Shown here: piece after piece, positions 50,492 to 58,794 of the stretch
Position numbering within the stretch: position 1 is the first letter of the stretch
Layout: each line of letters begins with the position of its first letter
Position numbers and translations under genes: made by a program
NCBI GenBank assembly: GCA_049297615.1
Contig: JBAQUQ010000374.1
Span: 21,110-85,109, forward strand
Length of the DNA stretch: 64,000 nucleotides
Reading direction: 5' to 3'
Source of the DNA: JAEMQF01 sp049297615
GTDB taxonomy: Bacteria; Pseudomonadota; Gammaproteobacteria; Burkholderiales; Burkholderiaceae_C
The notes under the pieces: generated by a model
What the model was told of the DNA's origin: nothing
Database searches by the model: none
The model's input: only the letters and a program-made list of their open reading frames with translations

Positions 50492-52129
50492 TCAGCGATG
50501 CTCGTTCGACGATCGTTCGTCCGCCGCGATTCGGCGGCGCTGGCCTTCGATGTCGCGCAGGCGTGCGTCGATCACCGAGGCCTCGATGAAGTCGACGTTT
50601 GCGCCGCCTTCTGGACCGCGAACGCTGCGCTGGGCCGCACGCAGCCGGTCGAGGGCGCCATTCAAGTCGCCCAAAGCGAGGCGTACCTCGGCCTGCGCAC
50701 GCATCGCCCGCAAGGGTTGGCCCAGGCGCGCCCAGGCCTGGCCCAACTGCGCCCAGGCCGCGGCGTCGCGCGGGTACATGGCAAGCCAGGTCTGCAACTG
50801 GTCTGCCATTCGTTTCAAGCCGGTGGTGTTGCTCGATGACGCCGGCGCGGCCGACGCGTCCGCAACACTGGCCAGCTCCACCTGCGCGGCCAGCAGCATC
50901 ACCGGGCGTGAGGGCTTGTCCATATAGGGTTTCAACGCAGTCGCAGCACGCGCCGCGTCGCCGCGCTCAAACAGGGACTGCGCAGTCAGTAGCGCGACAG
51001 CGCGCGCCGCCCGAGGGTCGCGGGCTTCGCCGGAGGCCAGGCCGAACGCGATGTGCAGGGCCATGTCGGCGCGTGCCCAATCGCGCAGCAGCGTCGACGC
51101 CAGGGCACTGCTGTACGCGCCGGCAAGGTGTTCTGCCGGCGCCTTGCCGGGCCGATCGGCGTCCATCGCTTGCCAGCGCCGCAGCGCGTCGACGCGGCTG
51201 TCCATCAGCACGCGTGCGCGGGCCTGGGCCACAGCATGTTCGATCGCACTGCTCGGTGGCGGCGCCGCAGCGGTGCCGAGCCGGGCGCGCGCCTCGCCGA
51301 TTCGCTCCGAACTCAAGGGGTGGCTGCGCAAGTAGGGAAAGCCGCCGCTGTCGTTCAGGCGTGACGACTGGTCGAGTTTCTCGAACATCGCCGCCATGCC
51401 GCCGGCTGCGAAGCCTGCCCCCGTCAACAACGAAAAGCCGATGCGATCGGCCTCGCGCTCCATGTCGCGCGAAAAGTTCAATTGGCCTTGCAGGGCAGCT
51501 GCCTGACCACCGACGATCATGGCATTGGCCGCATCGGCGGAAGCGCTGCGCGCCGCGGCGATCACGCCGAGGATCATCGCCGCCGCGCCGATCAGCGACT
51601 GGCGTTTGGTGTTGGCAATACTGCGTGCAATGTGACGCTGCGTGACGTGCGACAGTTCGTGCGCGAGCACCGAGGCGAGTTCGTCGCGGCTCGTCGTCAA
51701 CGCGATCAGCCCGAGATACACGCCGATATAACCGCCGGGCAGCGCGAAGGCGTTGATCGCACGGTCACGCACCAGAAACGGCTCCCAGGCGAAACGCTGA
51801 TCCAGATCGGCCGTGATATTGCCGTTCGCGCGTGCCTGCGCCAGCAGCGGATGCCACAGCGACTCGACGTACTCGAGCAGTACTGGGTCGTCGAGGTAGT
51901 CGGGGTCGCGGCGAATCTCGCGCATGATCTGCTCGCCCAAGCGGCGCTCGGCGCCGATGCCGAAGTCTTCCGATTCGGTGTCGCCCAGCGCCGGGAGGTT
52001 GATCTGGGCCTGAGTCTGCCCATGCGCCGGCGGGCAGGGCGCCGTCGCGACAATGGCGCCAGTGCAAAGACCGCACAGCCAGCGGTGATGCCGCACCGGC
52101 GGCGGGCGGAGAGGGCGCGAGGCGGACAC
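50492..52129 (-). CDS. Periplasmic M48 metalloprotease with TPR region (BepA-like)
   Basis: A 545-residue exported metalloprotease. Signal segment (WLCGLCTGAIVATAPCPPAHG). Zinc motif HELSH at residues 157-161 with the third ligand in SRDMEREADRIGF. The C-terminal ~250 residues are TPR-like helices (AAWAQLGQAWARLGQPLRAMRAQ). This is the layout of BepA (YfgC), which maintains outer-membrane proteins such as LptD and BamA. The start is GTG 52129, convergent with moaC's neighbourhood in conserved Burkholderiales order. Confidence 0.88.
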   Translation of the reverse strand: MSASRPLRPPPVRHHRWLCGLCTGAIVATAPCPPAHGQTQAQINLPALGDTESEDFGIGAERRLGEQIMREIRRDPDYLDDPVLLEYVESLWHPLLAQARANGNITADLDQRFAWEPFLVRDRAINAFALPGGYIGVYLGLIALTTSRDELASVLAHELSHVTQRHIARSIANTKRQSLIGAAAMILGVIAAARSASADAANAMIVGGQAAALQGQLNFSRDMEREADRIGFSLLTGAGFAAGGMAAMFEKLDQSSRLNDSGGFPYLRSHPLSSERIGEARARLGTAAAPPPSSAIEHAVAQARARVLMDSRVDALRRWQAMDADRPGKAPAEHLAGAYSSALASTLLRDWARADMALHIAFGLASGEARDPRAARAVALLTAQSLFERGDAARAATALKPYMDKPSRPVMLLAAQVELASVADASAAPASSSNTTGLKRMADQLQTWLAMYPRDAAAWAQLGQAWARLGQPLRAMRAQAEVRLALGDLNGALDRLRAAQRSVRGPEGGANVDFIEASVIDARLRDIEGQRRRIAADERSSNEHR

Positions 52130-52249
52130 GTGGGTGCGGGTGAGCAGGTGGCGGTGCGGTGCGCGGCGTAACGGCAGAGCCCGACGGGCGGTGCGGCGCA
52201 GCGCGCGTGGCTATCATGCCGCACATTCGTTTCCCGCGTGTTTCCTGCC

Positions 52250-52750
52250 ATGGTCCAAGCCCCACGTTCACCACTCACGCATTTCGATGCCCAGGGTCAG
52301 GCGCACATGGTCGACGTGTCGGCCAAGTCCGAAACGCACCGGATTGCGCGCGCCAGCGGCGTGATTCGCATGCTGCCGGCCACGCTGGCGCTGATCGAGG
52401 CCGGCCAAGCGAAGAAGGGCGACGTGATCGGCGTGGCGCGTGTCGCCGCGATCCAGGGAGCTAAACGCGCCTCGGAGCTGATTCCACTGTGCCACCCCTT
52501 GCCGATCACGCGCGTGGCGGTGGATTTCGAGGTCGATCGTCCCGGCAGCTCGGTGCGATGCACCGCCCAGGTCGAGACATTCGGGCGAACCGGCGTCGAG
52601 ATCGAGGCGCTGACAGCCGTCCAAATCGGATTGCTGACGGTCTACGACATGTGCAAGGCCGTCGACCGCGGCATGGTGATGGGCGAAATCGGTGTGCTCG
52701 AAAAGCGCGGCGGCAAGTCGGGCGATTGGTTGGCGCCTGGCACTACCTGA
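52250..52750 (+). CDS. moaC: Cyclic pyranopterin monophosphate synthase MoaC
   Basis: A 166-residue enzyme making cPMP in molybdenum-cofactor biosynthesis. Conserved blocks: HMVDVSAKSETHR, KRASELIPLCHPLPIT and YDMCKAVDRGM with catalytic Lys and Asp. ATG 52250 is chosen over GTG 52238. Divergent from the M48 gene and convergent with a PglL-like gene (8-base overlap of 3' ends). No other moa genes are in the window. Confidence 0.94.
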   Translation: MVQAPRSPLTHFDAQGQAHMVDVSAKSETHRIARASGVIRMLPATLALIEAGQAKKGDVIGVARVAAIQGAKRASELIPLCHPLPITRVAVDFEVDRPGSSVRCTAQVETFGRTGVEIEALTAVQIGLLTVYDMCKAVDRGMVMGEIGVLEKRGGKSGDWLAPGTT

Positions 52751-54491
52751 AGTCGGCGAAGGTGAATTTGCGCTGCGGCGCTAAGCACTGGTAGGGCCTG
52801 CCGGCGTCCGTCAGGGGCGGGTCTTTGCAAGGTGCAAAGTAGCCCTCGGACTGCGGATTGCGAAATTCCCCGAGGCGCTGGGCAAGGTATTTCGCGCGCT
52901 CGGTGTCGCCCGTGGCGTGCAATGCATTCGCCCACGCCATCATGAGCCGGGTATCGAGAAGAAAGTGGGCTGCGCGCTGCGCGGCTTGCAGCGCAATCGC
53001 CGGGTCTTCCGACGTCGTTGCCGCGGCGTAGTCGGCATGGTGCGAGAAGAACACGCTGCGCTGCCCGCGGGTGATGCGCTCGGCCAGTGGCACTGCCTCC
53101 ACAGGCGGGGCAAAGATGACGACGACACGAAGGTAGTCGTAAACCGAATAGGCGGCACCGAGCATCAGCACGATCGATCCGAGGCGAAGACTTATCGCTT
53201 GTCCTGAACTGTGCGATTCCCGAGCGACGGTTCCCTTCGGTTGAGAGCGGTCGGCCAGGCACAAGCCCAGCGCGAATGCGGCGGGCAGGAGGAAGTAGGC
53301 GTACCACAGCGGATATTCGAGCAGGCTGTGCATAAGTACAAGCAGCACCATGACAAAGGCGGCGCGTTGCGGTGAGGCAGCTTCACCGGTGTCCACTGGG
53401 CGTAGGCAATTTCGTGCCGCGCACCACAACGCCCAGCCCAGCAAGCCGAGCGCCAGGCCAGCGAGGGGCAAACCCAACTCGACCGCGAACTGCAGCGGCA
53501 GATTGTGGGCGTGGTCGAAGAACGCTACCGGCCGATTCGGAAACTCGGTCAGCGTCCACGCGAAATTGAATTCGCCGAAGCCCACACCGGCCCAAGGATG
53601 GGCGCGGACCAAGTCCCGGGTATCGCTCCAGATGGCGAAGCGCGAGCTCGAGATGTCGCCACCGGCGCTGAAGCGACCCGCCCCGTGCGCGGCACCGAAC
53701 CAGAACAAAGCGTAGGCCAGAGGTGCGAGCAGCAAGACAGCGCGGGTGCGTCTCGTCAGGCGCGAATCGAGCAGGCCCCACAGGGAAAGCAGCAGCGCAC
53801 CGAGCACCCCGGTTCGCGAGCCGCTGAGCACGACGCCAAAGAGCATCAGCGCCGCGAGTGAAGCCCCGACCGCGCGACGCAGAATTCGCGCCTCGCCCAG
53901 CCAGAGTGCGGCCACCGTGGACCACAACAACAAACTGCAGAGGTGATTGGGCTGACGCAAATTCCCGACGGCACGGCCCTCGATCGACGTGCGTGCGATC
54001 CAGTCGCCATCGGCCCAGGCGGGCGCGTAAACCTGGACCATGCCGATGGCGCTGCTAGCGACGCCGGCGAGCAGCAAGGCCACACAAAGCGCAAGGAAGG
54101 CCTCGGTGCCCAGGCCATTACGCCCCGCTGCTGCACCTGTCGCTACGACGAACGCGGCGGCGCCGATCATGGCCGCACCCGACAAAGACAGCGCCCAAGG
54201 CTGGCCAACGAGGACAGACGATTGCAATGCGGCGATGAACAGCAGCCCCAGGGTGGCGAAGGCAGCGGCGAGGCCTCGCGATAGCGCTGCAGTGGCACCG
54301 GTACTGGTCAAGTACAGCGTCCAGGCACCCCACCCGAATAGCGAAACCGCCTGGTTGAAGTAGGTGGCCGAAGGCGGCAGGTTGAAGGCCACCAGCATCG
54401 GCAGTCCGACGGCCAGGCAGGCCAGAGCTGTCGAGAGAGGAATACGCTGGAATTGCTGCCGCGCGATTTCGCTGGGGTCGAACGCTTGCAT
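52743..54491 (-). CDS. PglL-like O-oligosaccharyltransferase (Wzy_C/O-antigen ligase fold), distal copy
   Basis: A 582-residue inner-membrane protein with about 12 hydrophobic segments; the Wzy_C block GRFSAGGDISSSRFAIW... and the conserved His pair DHAHNLPLQFAVE (periplasmic loop) are typical of PglL/TfpO enzymes that move glycans from lipid carrier to pilin or other proteins. The C-terminal ~110 residues are soluble and helical. ATG 54491 is chosen over TTG 54524. It follows its paralogue with a 62-base gap, and both lie directly after pilA. Alternative: WaaL-type O-antigen ligase. Confidence 0.83.
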   Translation of the reverse strand: MQAFDPSEIARQQFQRIPLSTALACLAVGLPMLVAFNLPPSATYFNQAVSLFGWGAWTLYLTSTGATAALSRGLAAAFATLGLLFIAALQSSVLVGQPWALSLSGAAMIGAAAFVVATGAAAGRNGLGTEAFLALCVALLLAGVASSAIGMVQVYAPAWADGDWIARTSIEGRAVGNLRQPNHLCSLLLWSTVAALWLGEARILRRAVGASLAALMLFGVVLSGSRTGVLGALLLSLWGLLDSRLTRRTRAVLLLAPLAYALFWFGAAHGAGRFSAGGDISSSRFAIWSDTRDLVRAHPWAGVGFGEFNFAWTLTEFPNRPVAFFDHAHNLPLQFAVELGLPLAGLALGLLGWALWCAARNCLRPVDTGEAASPQRAAFVMVLLVLMHSLLEYPLWYAYFLLPAAFALGLCLADRSQPKGTVARESHSSGQAISLRLGSIVLMLGAAYSVYDYLRVVVIFAPPVEAVPLAERITRGQRSVFFSHHADYAAATTSEDPAIALQAAQRAAHFLLDTRLMMAWANALHATGDTERAKYLAQRLGEFRNPQSEGYFAPCKDPPLTDAGRPYQCLAPQRKFTFADFR

Positions 54492-54553
54492 GCCGCGATT
54501 CTTGTCGAAGATCGCTTGGGCCAAGCGACCTTCGGCGAACTCGTCAACTCACC

Positions 54554-56269
54554 TTAGTCGACGGCCGTCGGAAACTCGACGTCCCGCAACAGGGGCTCCG
54601 ACGATTGCAGCCGCAACCATAGCTTGCGCATCTGTTGGCAGGTCGGCGGACCGAAAACTTTGCAAGCGTGGATCAATGATCTTCGGGCTGCCTCGGGGTT
54701 CGCGTTCATAGCGCTGGCGTGCGCGTACTGCATCAGAATGTTCGGATAAGGATAACGCGAGGCCACCTTGCGCAATTCGTCAAGGTCCTGCCTTCGCATG
54801 CCGGTGCTGATCGTCAGCGTCGAAGCGCGATGGTATGCAGCCCAGCCATCCACCAGAAACCATTCATGTTGCGGAAGCGCGGCCGGCTTTGTTCCAACGC
54901 CCTTGAAGGACAGCTCCATCCGGCGCAGGTTTTCCTCCGCGTCGAAATATTCGGCACTGACCACCGTCAGGGGCACCAGGAGCAGCGCGATCGGTACGGC
55001 CAAAGACGATCGCCTGCCGTGCCAGCGGCGCTCGACGCCGCAATCGCTGCTGAGCACGCCGATCAGCAGGCCGGCTGGCAGAAGAAAATAGGCATAGTGA
55101 AGCGGGTTTTCGAGCAGGGCGTGAGTGAAGAGCATGAAGAGCGCCAGCAGCAGGCTCCATGAAGTGGAGTTGTTGCAAGCTCGGGAATGCCGCACGAACC
55201 AAAGCAGCATCATGGTGCTGAGCAAGGCCCCGATGGGAATCCCGTTGTAGATCAGCAGGTCCAGGACCAGGTTGTGACTTTGCGTCAGCCACTCTCCGGT
55301 GGCGGGGTGGTTCGCGGAAACGACGAACTGGGCGTTCGCAACTTGGCTCCAGCCGTAACCCCACCAGGGCGATTGTCCCAAGGCGTCCAACAGCATCGCC
55401 CAGTGCAATGGCCGCGTACCTGCCTCCAATCGAAGAGCGGTCGGGGCGACGGCGTCCGGGTCAACGGCCCCGACAAGCAAATGAAGACGGCCCAGGCAGA
55501 ATACCGCGATGGCAAAGCAGGTGATGCCTATCGCGAGCGGCAAGGCTCGCAGACGCAATGCGGCGCGTTCGCGCATCCACCACCACCACAGTGCAATGAC
55601 GAATACGCTCAACCAGCCGGTGCGCGACTCCGTCAAGACGATACCAACTCCCAGCCAAGCGACGACGAACGCCGTGGGCCATCCATGGCTGCGGCGGGTT
55701 TCGTACCAATACAAAGCGCCGGCAACGCCCAACAACAGTTGGGTCGATAAATGGTTGGGCTGGCCGATGTTGGCGAATGGTCGACGGCCGATGTGGGGGT
55801 CGAGCAGGCCTTCCCATACCGACGGGCCCAGCCATTGGCACAAGGCCATACCGCTCGAAACGATGCCGGCGAAGACGGCGCAGGCGGCAAAGCCCTCGAG
55901 AACCTGGCGGCGCAATGGGCTCGCAGCGAGGCTTGCGCCGACACCGATGCTCGCGGCAAAGGCCGCGACGTAGGCGGCAGAAAGAACCCCGCCGCTGCGA
56001 AAGTCGATTTGCCCAAGCGCAAGCTGGAGCAGGGGGACGCAGGCTGCAGCGAAAGCGATCAATGCGATCCGCGGCCAGACGATGCGCTGCCCGCCCGCGA
56101 TCGCGGCTCCTGCGAGCAGCACGAATGCCGCCGCCGCCAACACCTCCTGGCGAAAGCCCGGCCAGGGTATGAAGTGGCCGGGTAATAGCCAGGCCCAGGC
56201 CAAACCCGTGAATCCGAGGATCAGCCAGAGCGAAAGGTCACTGACACCTTGGAATTCACGCACCGCCAT
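54554..56269 (-). CDS. PglL-like O-oligosaccharyltransferase, pilin-proximal copy
   Basis: A 571-residue membrane protein of the Wzy_C/O-antigen ligase fold. About 12 hydrophobic segments; the WWGYGWSQVANAQF and TQSHNLVLDLLIYNG blocks include the conserved His-Asn implicated in transfer. The C-terminal soluble region has RASTLTISTG and SEPLLRDVE. ATG 56269 is preferred; GTG 56365 would add 32 residues lacking hydrophobic character. Immediately downstream of pilA (after its terminator), which suggests pilin is the glycan acceptor. Highly divergent from the distal copy, so they may use different glycans or acceptors. Confidence 0.83.
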   Translation of the reverse strand: MAVREFQGVSDLSLWLILGFTGLAWAWLLPGHFIPWPGFRQEVLAAAAFVLLAGAAIAGGQRIVWPRIALIAFAAACVPLLQLALGQIDFRSGGVLSAAYVAAFAASIGVGASLAASPLRRQVLEGFAACAVFAGIVSSGMALCQWLGPSVWEGLLDPHIGRRPFANIGQPNHLSTQLLLGVAGALYWYETRRSHGWPTAFVVAWLGVGIVLTESRTGWLSVFVIALWWWWMRERAALRLRALPLAIGITCFAIAVFCLGRLHLLVGAVDPDAVAPTALRLEAGTRPLHWAMLLDALGQSPWWGYGWSQVANAQFVVSANHPATGEWLTQSHNLVLDLLIYNGIPIGALLSTMMLLWFVRHSRACNNSTSWSLLLALFMLFTHALLENPLHYAYFLLPAGLLIGVLSSDCGVERRWHGRRSSLAVPIALLLVPLTVVSAEYFDAEENLRRMELSFKGVGTKPAALPQHEWFLVDGWAAYHRASTLTISTGMRRQDLDELRKVASRYPYPNILMQYAHASAMNANPEAARRSLIHACKVFGPPTCQQMRKLWLRLQSSEPLLRDVEFPTAVD

Positions 56270-56396
56270 TCGATGCGCGGCCCCCTGCGCCGATTCGGTT
56301 CGCAGTTGGCCCCTGGGCTCAACTGGCAAATGCGAAACGGACTTTGCCGTTGTACCGGTCAACACGGACGACTCTCAGCGGGCGCTCACACAATGG

Positions 56397-56423
56397 CAAA
56401 AGGCGGCGTATCGCTACGCCGCC
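56397..56423 (-). terminator. Rho-independent terminator after pilA
   Basis: Minus strand: GGCGGCGTA (56423-56415), loop GCGA, TACGCCGCC (56410-56402), followed by TTTT (56401-56398). It lies 27 bases after the pilA stop. It may allow high pilin with lower PglL expression. Confidence 0.85.
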
Positions 56424-56449
56424 CTCGTTTTGATCAGGTTGAGTTTCGA

Positions 56450-56887
56450 CTATCGGCAGGAGGCCGGTACATGCGAGGCCAGCGTCGCCGTACTCTTTGT
56501 GCATGTCCAGGTGAGTTGCCCGGTAATTTCCTGTGGCGTCAGCGTGATTACGGGGGCGGGCGCACCGCCAGTGTTCTTCGTGGTCACGGTGATGATGCCG
56601 GTGACGTCTTCAATGGCGACCGACTCGACGTAGCTCGTGGGCGAGGTGCCTGCGACGAAGGAGTAGCCATGGTTCGACGCTGACACATTGGCCAAACCAC
56701 CGGCAGACTGTGCCGTTTCCCCGACAGCCAGCTTGGCGCCTGCGGAGACGCTCAGGGCTTCCGATACCTTGGCGCGGATCGTGTAGTTCTGATACTGCGG
56801 CAGCGCGATTGCCGCCAGGATGCCGATGATCGCGATGACGATCATCAGTTCGATGAGGGTAAAACCTTGTTGGACTCGACGTTTCAT
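56450..56887 (-). CDS. pilA: Type IV pilin, PilA family
   Basis: A 145-residue type IVa prepilin. Leader MKRRVQQG is cut before F9; the mature N-terminus FTLIELMIVIAIIGILAAIA has Glu at +5, needed for assembly. C129 and C144 bound the D-region disulfide loop, which is short. Serine/threonine-rich stretches offer O-glycosylation sites, consistent with the neighbouring PglL-like enzymes. A CAGGAGC ribosome binding site precedes ATG 56887. Promoter is sigma-54-like (see 56931-56946), so PilS/PilR control is likely though those genes are not in the window. Confidence 0.95.
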   Translation of the reverse strand: MKRRVQQGFTLIELMIVIAIIGILAAIALPQYQNYTIRAKVSEALSVSAGAKLAVGETAQSAGGLANVSASNHGYSFVAGTSPTSYVESVAIEDVTGIITVTTKNTGGAPAPVITLTPQEITGQLTWTCTKSTATLASHVPASCR

Positions 56888-56930
56888 GTTGGAAAGCTCC
56901 TGGGGGGTTGGGGGGGACACGCTCAACAGT

Positions 56931-56946
56931 TGCAGGCCCTGTGCCA
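56931..56946 (-). promoter_or_regulatory. Sigma-54 promoter of pilA
   Basis: Minus strand TGGCACAGGGCCTGCA: invariant GG and GC are spaced by ten bases as in the -24/-12 consensus TGGCACR-N4-TTGCW, with a single C for T before TGCA. It ends 43 bases upstream of the pilA start. Confidence 0.8.
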
Positions 56947-56999
56947 ACCCGGTCCACGCCTCGATTCGTGGACTTTGCCCGATAAGTTGACGCAATCGG

Positions 57000-57860
57000 T
57001 CACTCTGCCTGGCGTGAGAATGTCGCACCTGTATCGGCTCGCCGAAAATCGTCACCTGCGCAGGCGGGCAGGGGTTCAACTTGGCCGAGGCGCAAGGACT
57101 GCCCCGCGGCCAATGCGCGAATCCGATGCTTCGTACCCAGCCGCGCGATTTCCGCCATCACGGCGCCCATCTCCCCAGGCTTGATGTGCGTGATGTGGAT
57201 GTCGACGCATCCGGCGAGCTGGGTGAGTTCGCGGCCGAGCTCGGTCGGGCAGAGATGTTTGCTGCGGCGCGCAAGCTGGCGCTCGTCATCGCTGAAGGCG
57301 GTCTCGATCACCAGGTGCGAAACGCGCAGTTGGCGCAGGCGCTGCCACAGCTGCGGGTTCGGGCCGGTGTCGCCGGTATAGATCCACCAACCCGCGGCGC
57401 CGCCGTCGACGCCGAAGCCGACTGCCGGTACGGTGTGGGAGGCACTCAGCACTTCGATGCGCTTTCCGCCCAGGGTCAGGCTGTCGCCCACGGCGAACGG
57501 TACGAAGGCGAGCACGGGGCGCTCCAGTGTCGGCAGGCGCGTGAAGTCGGGCCAGATGACGCCGTTGAAGATGTGGGTGCGCAGTGCCGCGATCGTCTCG
57601 GGCAATGCATGGACCTGGATGGCCGGCCGGCCACCCGCCTCGCGCAGGCGGATCACGCTGTCGGCCAGTAAGCCGATGGAGAGCACATGGTCCAGGTGCG
57701 AATGGCTGATGAGGATGTGGTCGATGCGCGCCAAGGCTTCGAGCGTCAGGTCGCCAACGCCGGTTCCGGCATCGATCAGGACGTCGTGGTCGAGCAGGAA
57801 GGCGGTGGTTTTGCAGCCTGCAGCAATGGCGCCGGAGCAGCCGAGAACTTGGAGATTCAT
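57000..57860 (-). CDS. MBL-fold hydrolase, class II cyclic-nucleotide phosphodiesterase-like
   Basis: A 286-residue metallo-beta-lactamase-fold protein. HSHLDHVLSIGLLADS resembles the H-x-H-L-D-H signature of class II cAMP phosphodiesterases, and the other metal ligands are present (SASHTVP, YTGDTGPN, HITHIKPGEMG). The likely reaction is hydrolysis of 3',5'-cAMP or another cyclic nucleotide; RNase Z-like activity is an alternative. ATG 57860 opens the conserved LGCSGAIAAG start. A CRP-like inverted repeat lies ~165 bases upstream. Confidence 0.8.
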   Translation of the reverse strand: MNLQVLGCSGAIAAGCKTTAFLLDHDVLIDAGTGVGDLTLEALARIDHILISHSHLDHVLSIGLLADSVIRLREAGGRPAIQVHALPETIAALRTHIFNGVIWPDFTRLPTLERPVLAFVPFAVGDSLTLGGKRIEVLSASHTVPAVGFGVDGGAAGWWIYTGDTGPNPQLWQRLRQLRVSHLVIETAFSDDERQLARRSKHLCPTELGRELTQLAGCVDIHITHIKPGEMGAVMAEIARLGTKHRIRALAAGQSLRLGQVEPLPACAGDDFRRADTGATFSRQAE

Positions 57861-58021
57861 GAGCGGAGGTGGCGCGCGAGGCGCAAGGAAGTTCGGTTGC
57901 GCTGGCTGCTTGCCGCAATGCGCGCGATCGCTATGGTGGCGCGGCCATGCGCGCCGATCAAGGCGCCAAAGTCGCGCTTGCCCGGCGTTTGTGGCTGGTC
58001 CCTGGCCTGGCTCTGAGCGCT

Positions 58022-58059
58022 GCGTGATCTGGGTCACGCGGGGTCGCGCAAGCTTGCGC
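58022..58059. promoter_or_regulatory. Two inverted repeats in the FHA/MBL gap; CRP-like site
   Basis: GCGTGA (58022-58027), six bases, TCACGC (58034-58039) has GTGA-N6-TCAC as in CRP-family sites. Next to it GCGCAAGCTTGCGC (58046-58059) is a perfect 14-base palindrome, 11 bases after the FHA stop. They may be a regulator site for the MBL gene or a hairpin ending the FHA transcript; no T-tract. Confidence 0.45.
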
Positions 58060-58069
58060 TGCTGCCAGT

Positions 58070-58723
58070 CTAGGGCTGCACGAATTGCATCTGGGTGCCG
58101 GCGAGCTCGATCACGTCACCGTTTTTCAGGTGCACGATTTCGCTGACGACGGGACTGCCATTGACCGTGGGGCGCAGTGACCCCTCGACGTGCGCGAGCA
58201 CATAGCCGCCCGGCCGCTTTGTGATCGAGGCTACCTGCACACCGGGTTTGCCCACCGTCGTGACCACCTTGCTCAGGGCCACCTCGCGGCCGGCGGCGGC
58301 GCCGTTGAGTACCTTGATCGAAGCCGGCGCTGTAGATCCGCCCACAGGGCCGAAGCCCGACGGACCGAAGCCTGAGTGCTGCAGCACCGGCAGCGCACCG
58401 GGCTTGAGGATCATCGTCTTTTCGTAGTCAGTACCGTCTTCGACGAGGTACTTGATCTTGTACTTGCCGATCTCCACCGTGTCGTTATGCGTAAGCAGCT
58501 GTTTCTTGATCGCCTTGCCATTGATATAGGTGCCGTTCGTGCTGTTGAGGTCCTCGATGAAGACGTCCGAGCCGACCATCTGCAGCACGGCGTGTTCGCC
58601 GCTGACGGCAAGATTGTCGATCACGATATCGTTGTACGGGCGCCGGCCCAAGGTGGTCTTGTCTTTGGTGATCTGCACCTCCTTGATCACCACACCGTCG
58701 AGCGATACGACCAGCTTGCCCAT
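58070..58723 (-). CDS. Protein with two FHA domains
   Basis: A 217-residue cytoplasmic protein. First FHA: residues ~20-95, with LGRRPYNDIVIDNLAVSGEHAV and LNSTNGTYING. Second: ~130-215, starting IKVLNGAAAGREVAL, shorter and less conserved (no clear SxxH). FHA domains bind phosphothreonine; such proteins act with Ser/Thr kinases and PP2C phosphatases. The PP2C gene is 71 bases upstream on the same strand, so they are probably cotranscribed. No kinase is seen here. Confidence 0.88.
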   Translation of the reverse strand: MGKLVVSLDGVVIKEVQITKDKTTLGRRPYNDIVIDNLAVSGEHAVLQMVGSDVFIEDLNSTNGTYINGKAIKKQLLTHNDTVEIGKYKIKYLVEDGTDYEKTMILKPGALPVLQHSGFGPSGFGPVGGSTAPASIKVLNGAAAGREVALSKVVTTVGKPGVQVASITKRPGGYVLAHVEGSLRPTVNGSPVVSEIVHLKNGDVIELAGTQMQFVQP

Positions 58724-58794
58724 TGCTTGCGACCTTTCTGTCCCTTATCGTTTTCCGACGCACGCAGCCACGCCGCAGCACCCGCACGCCCCGG

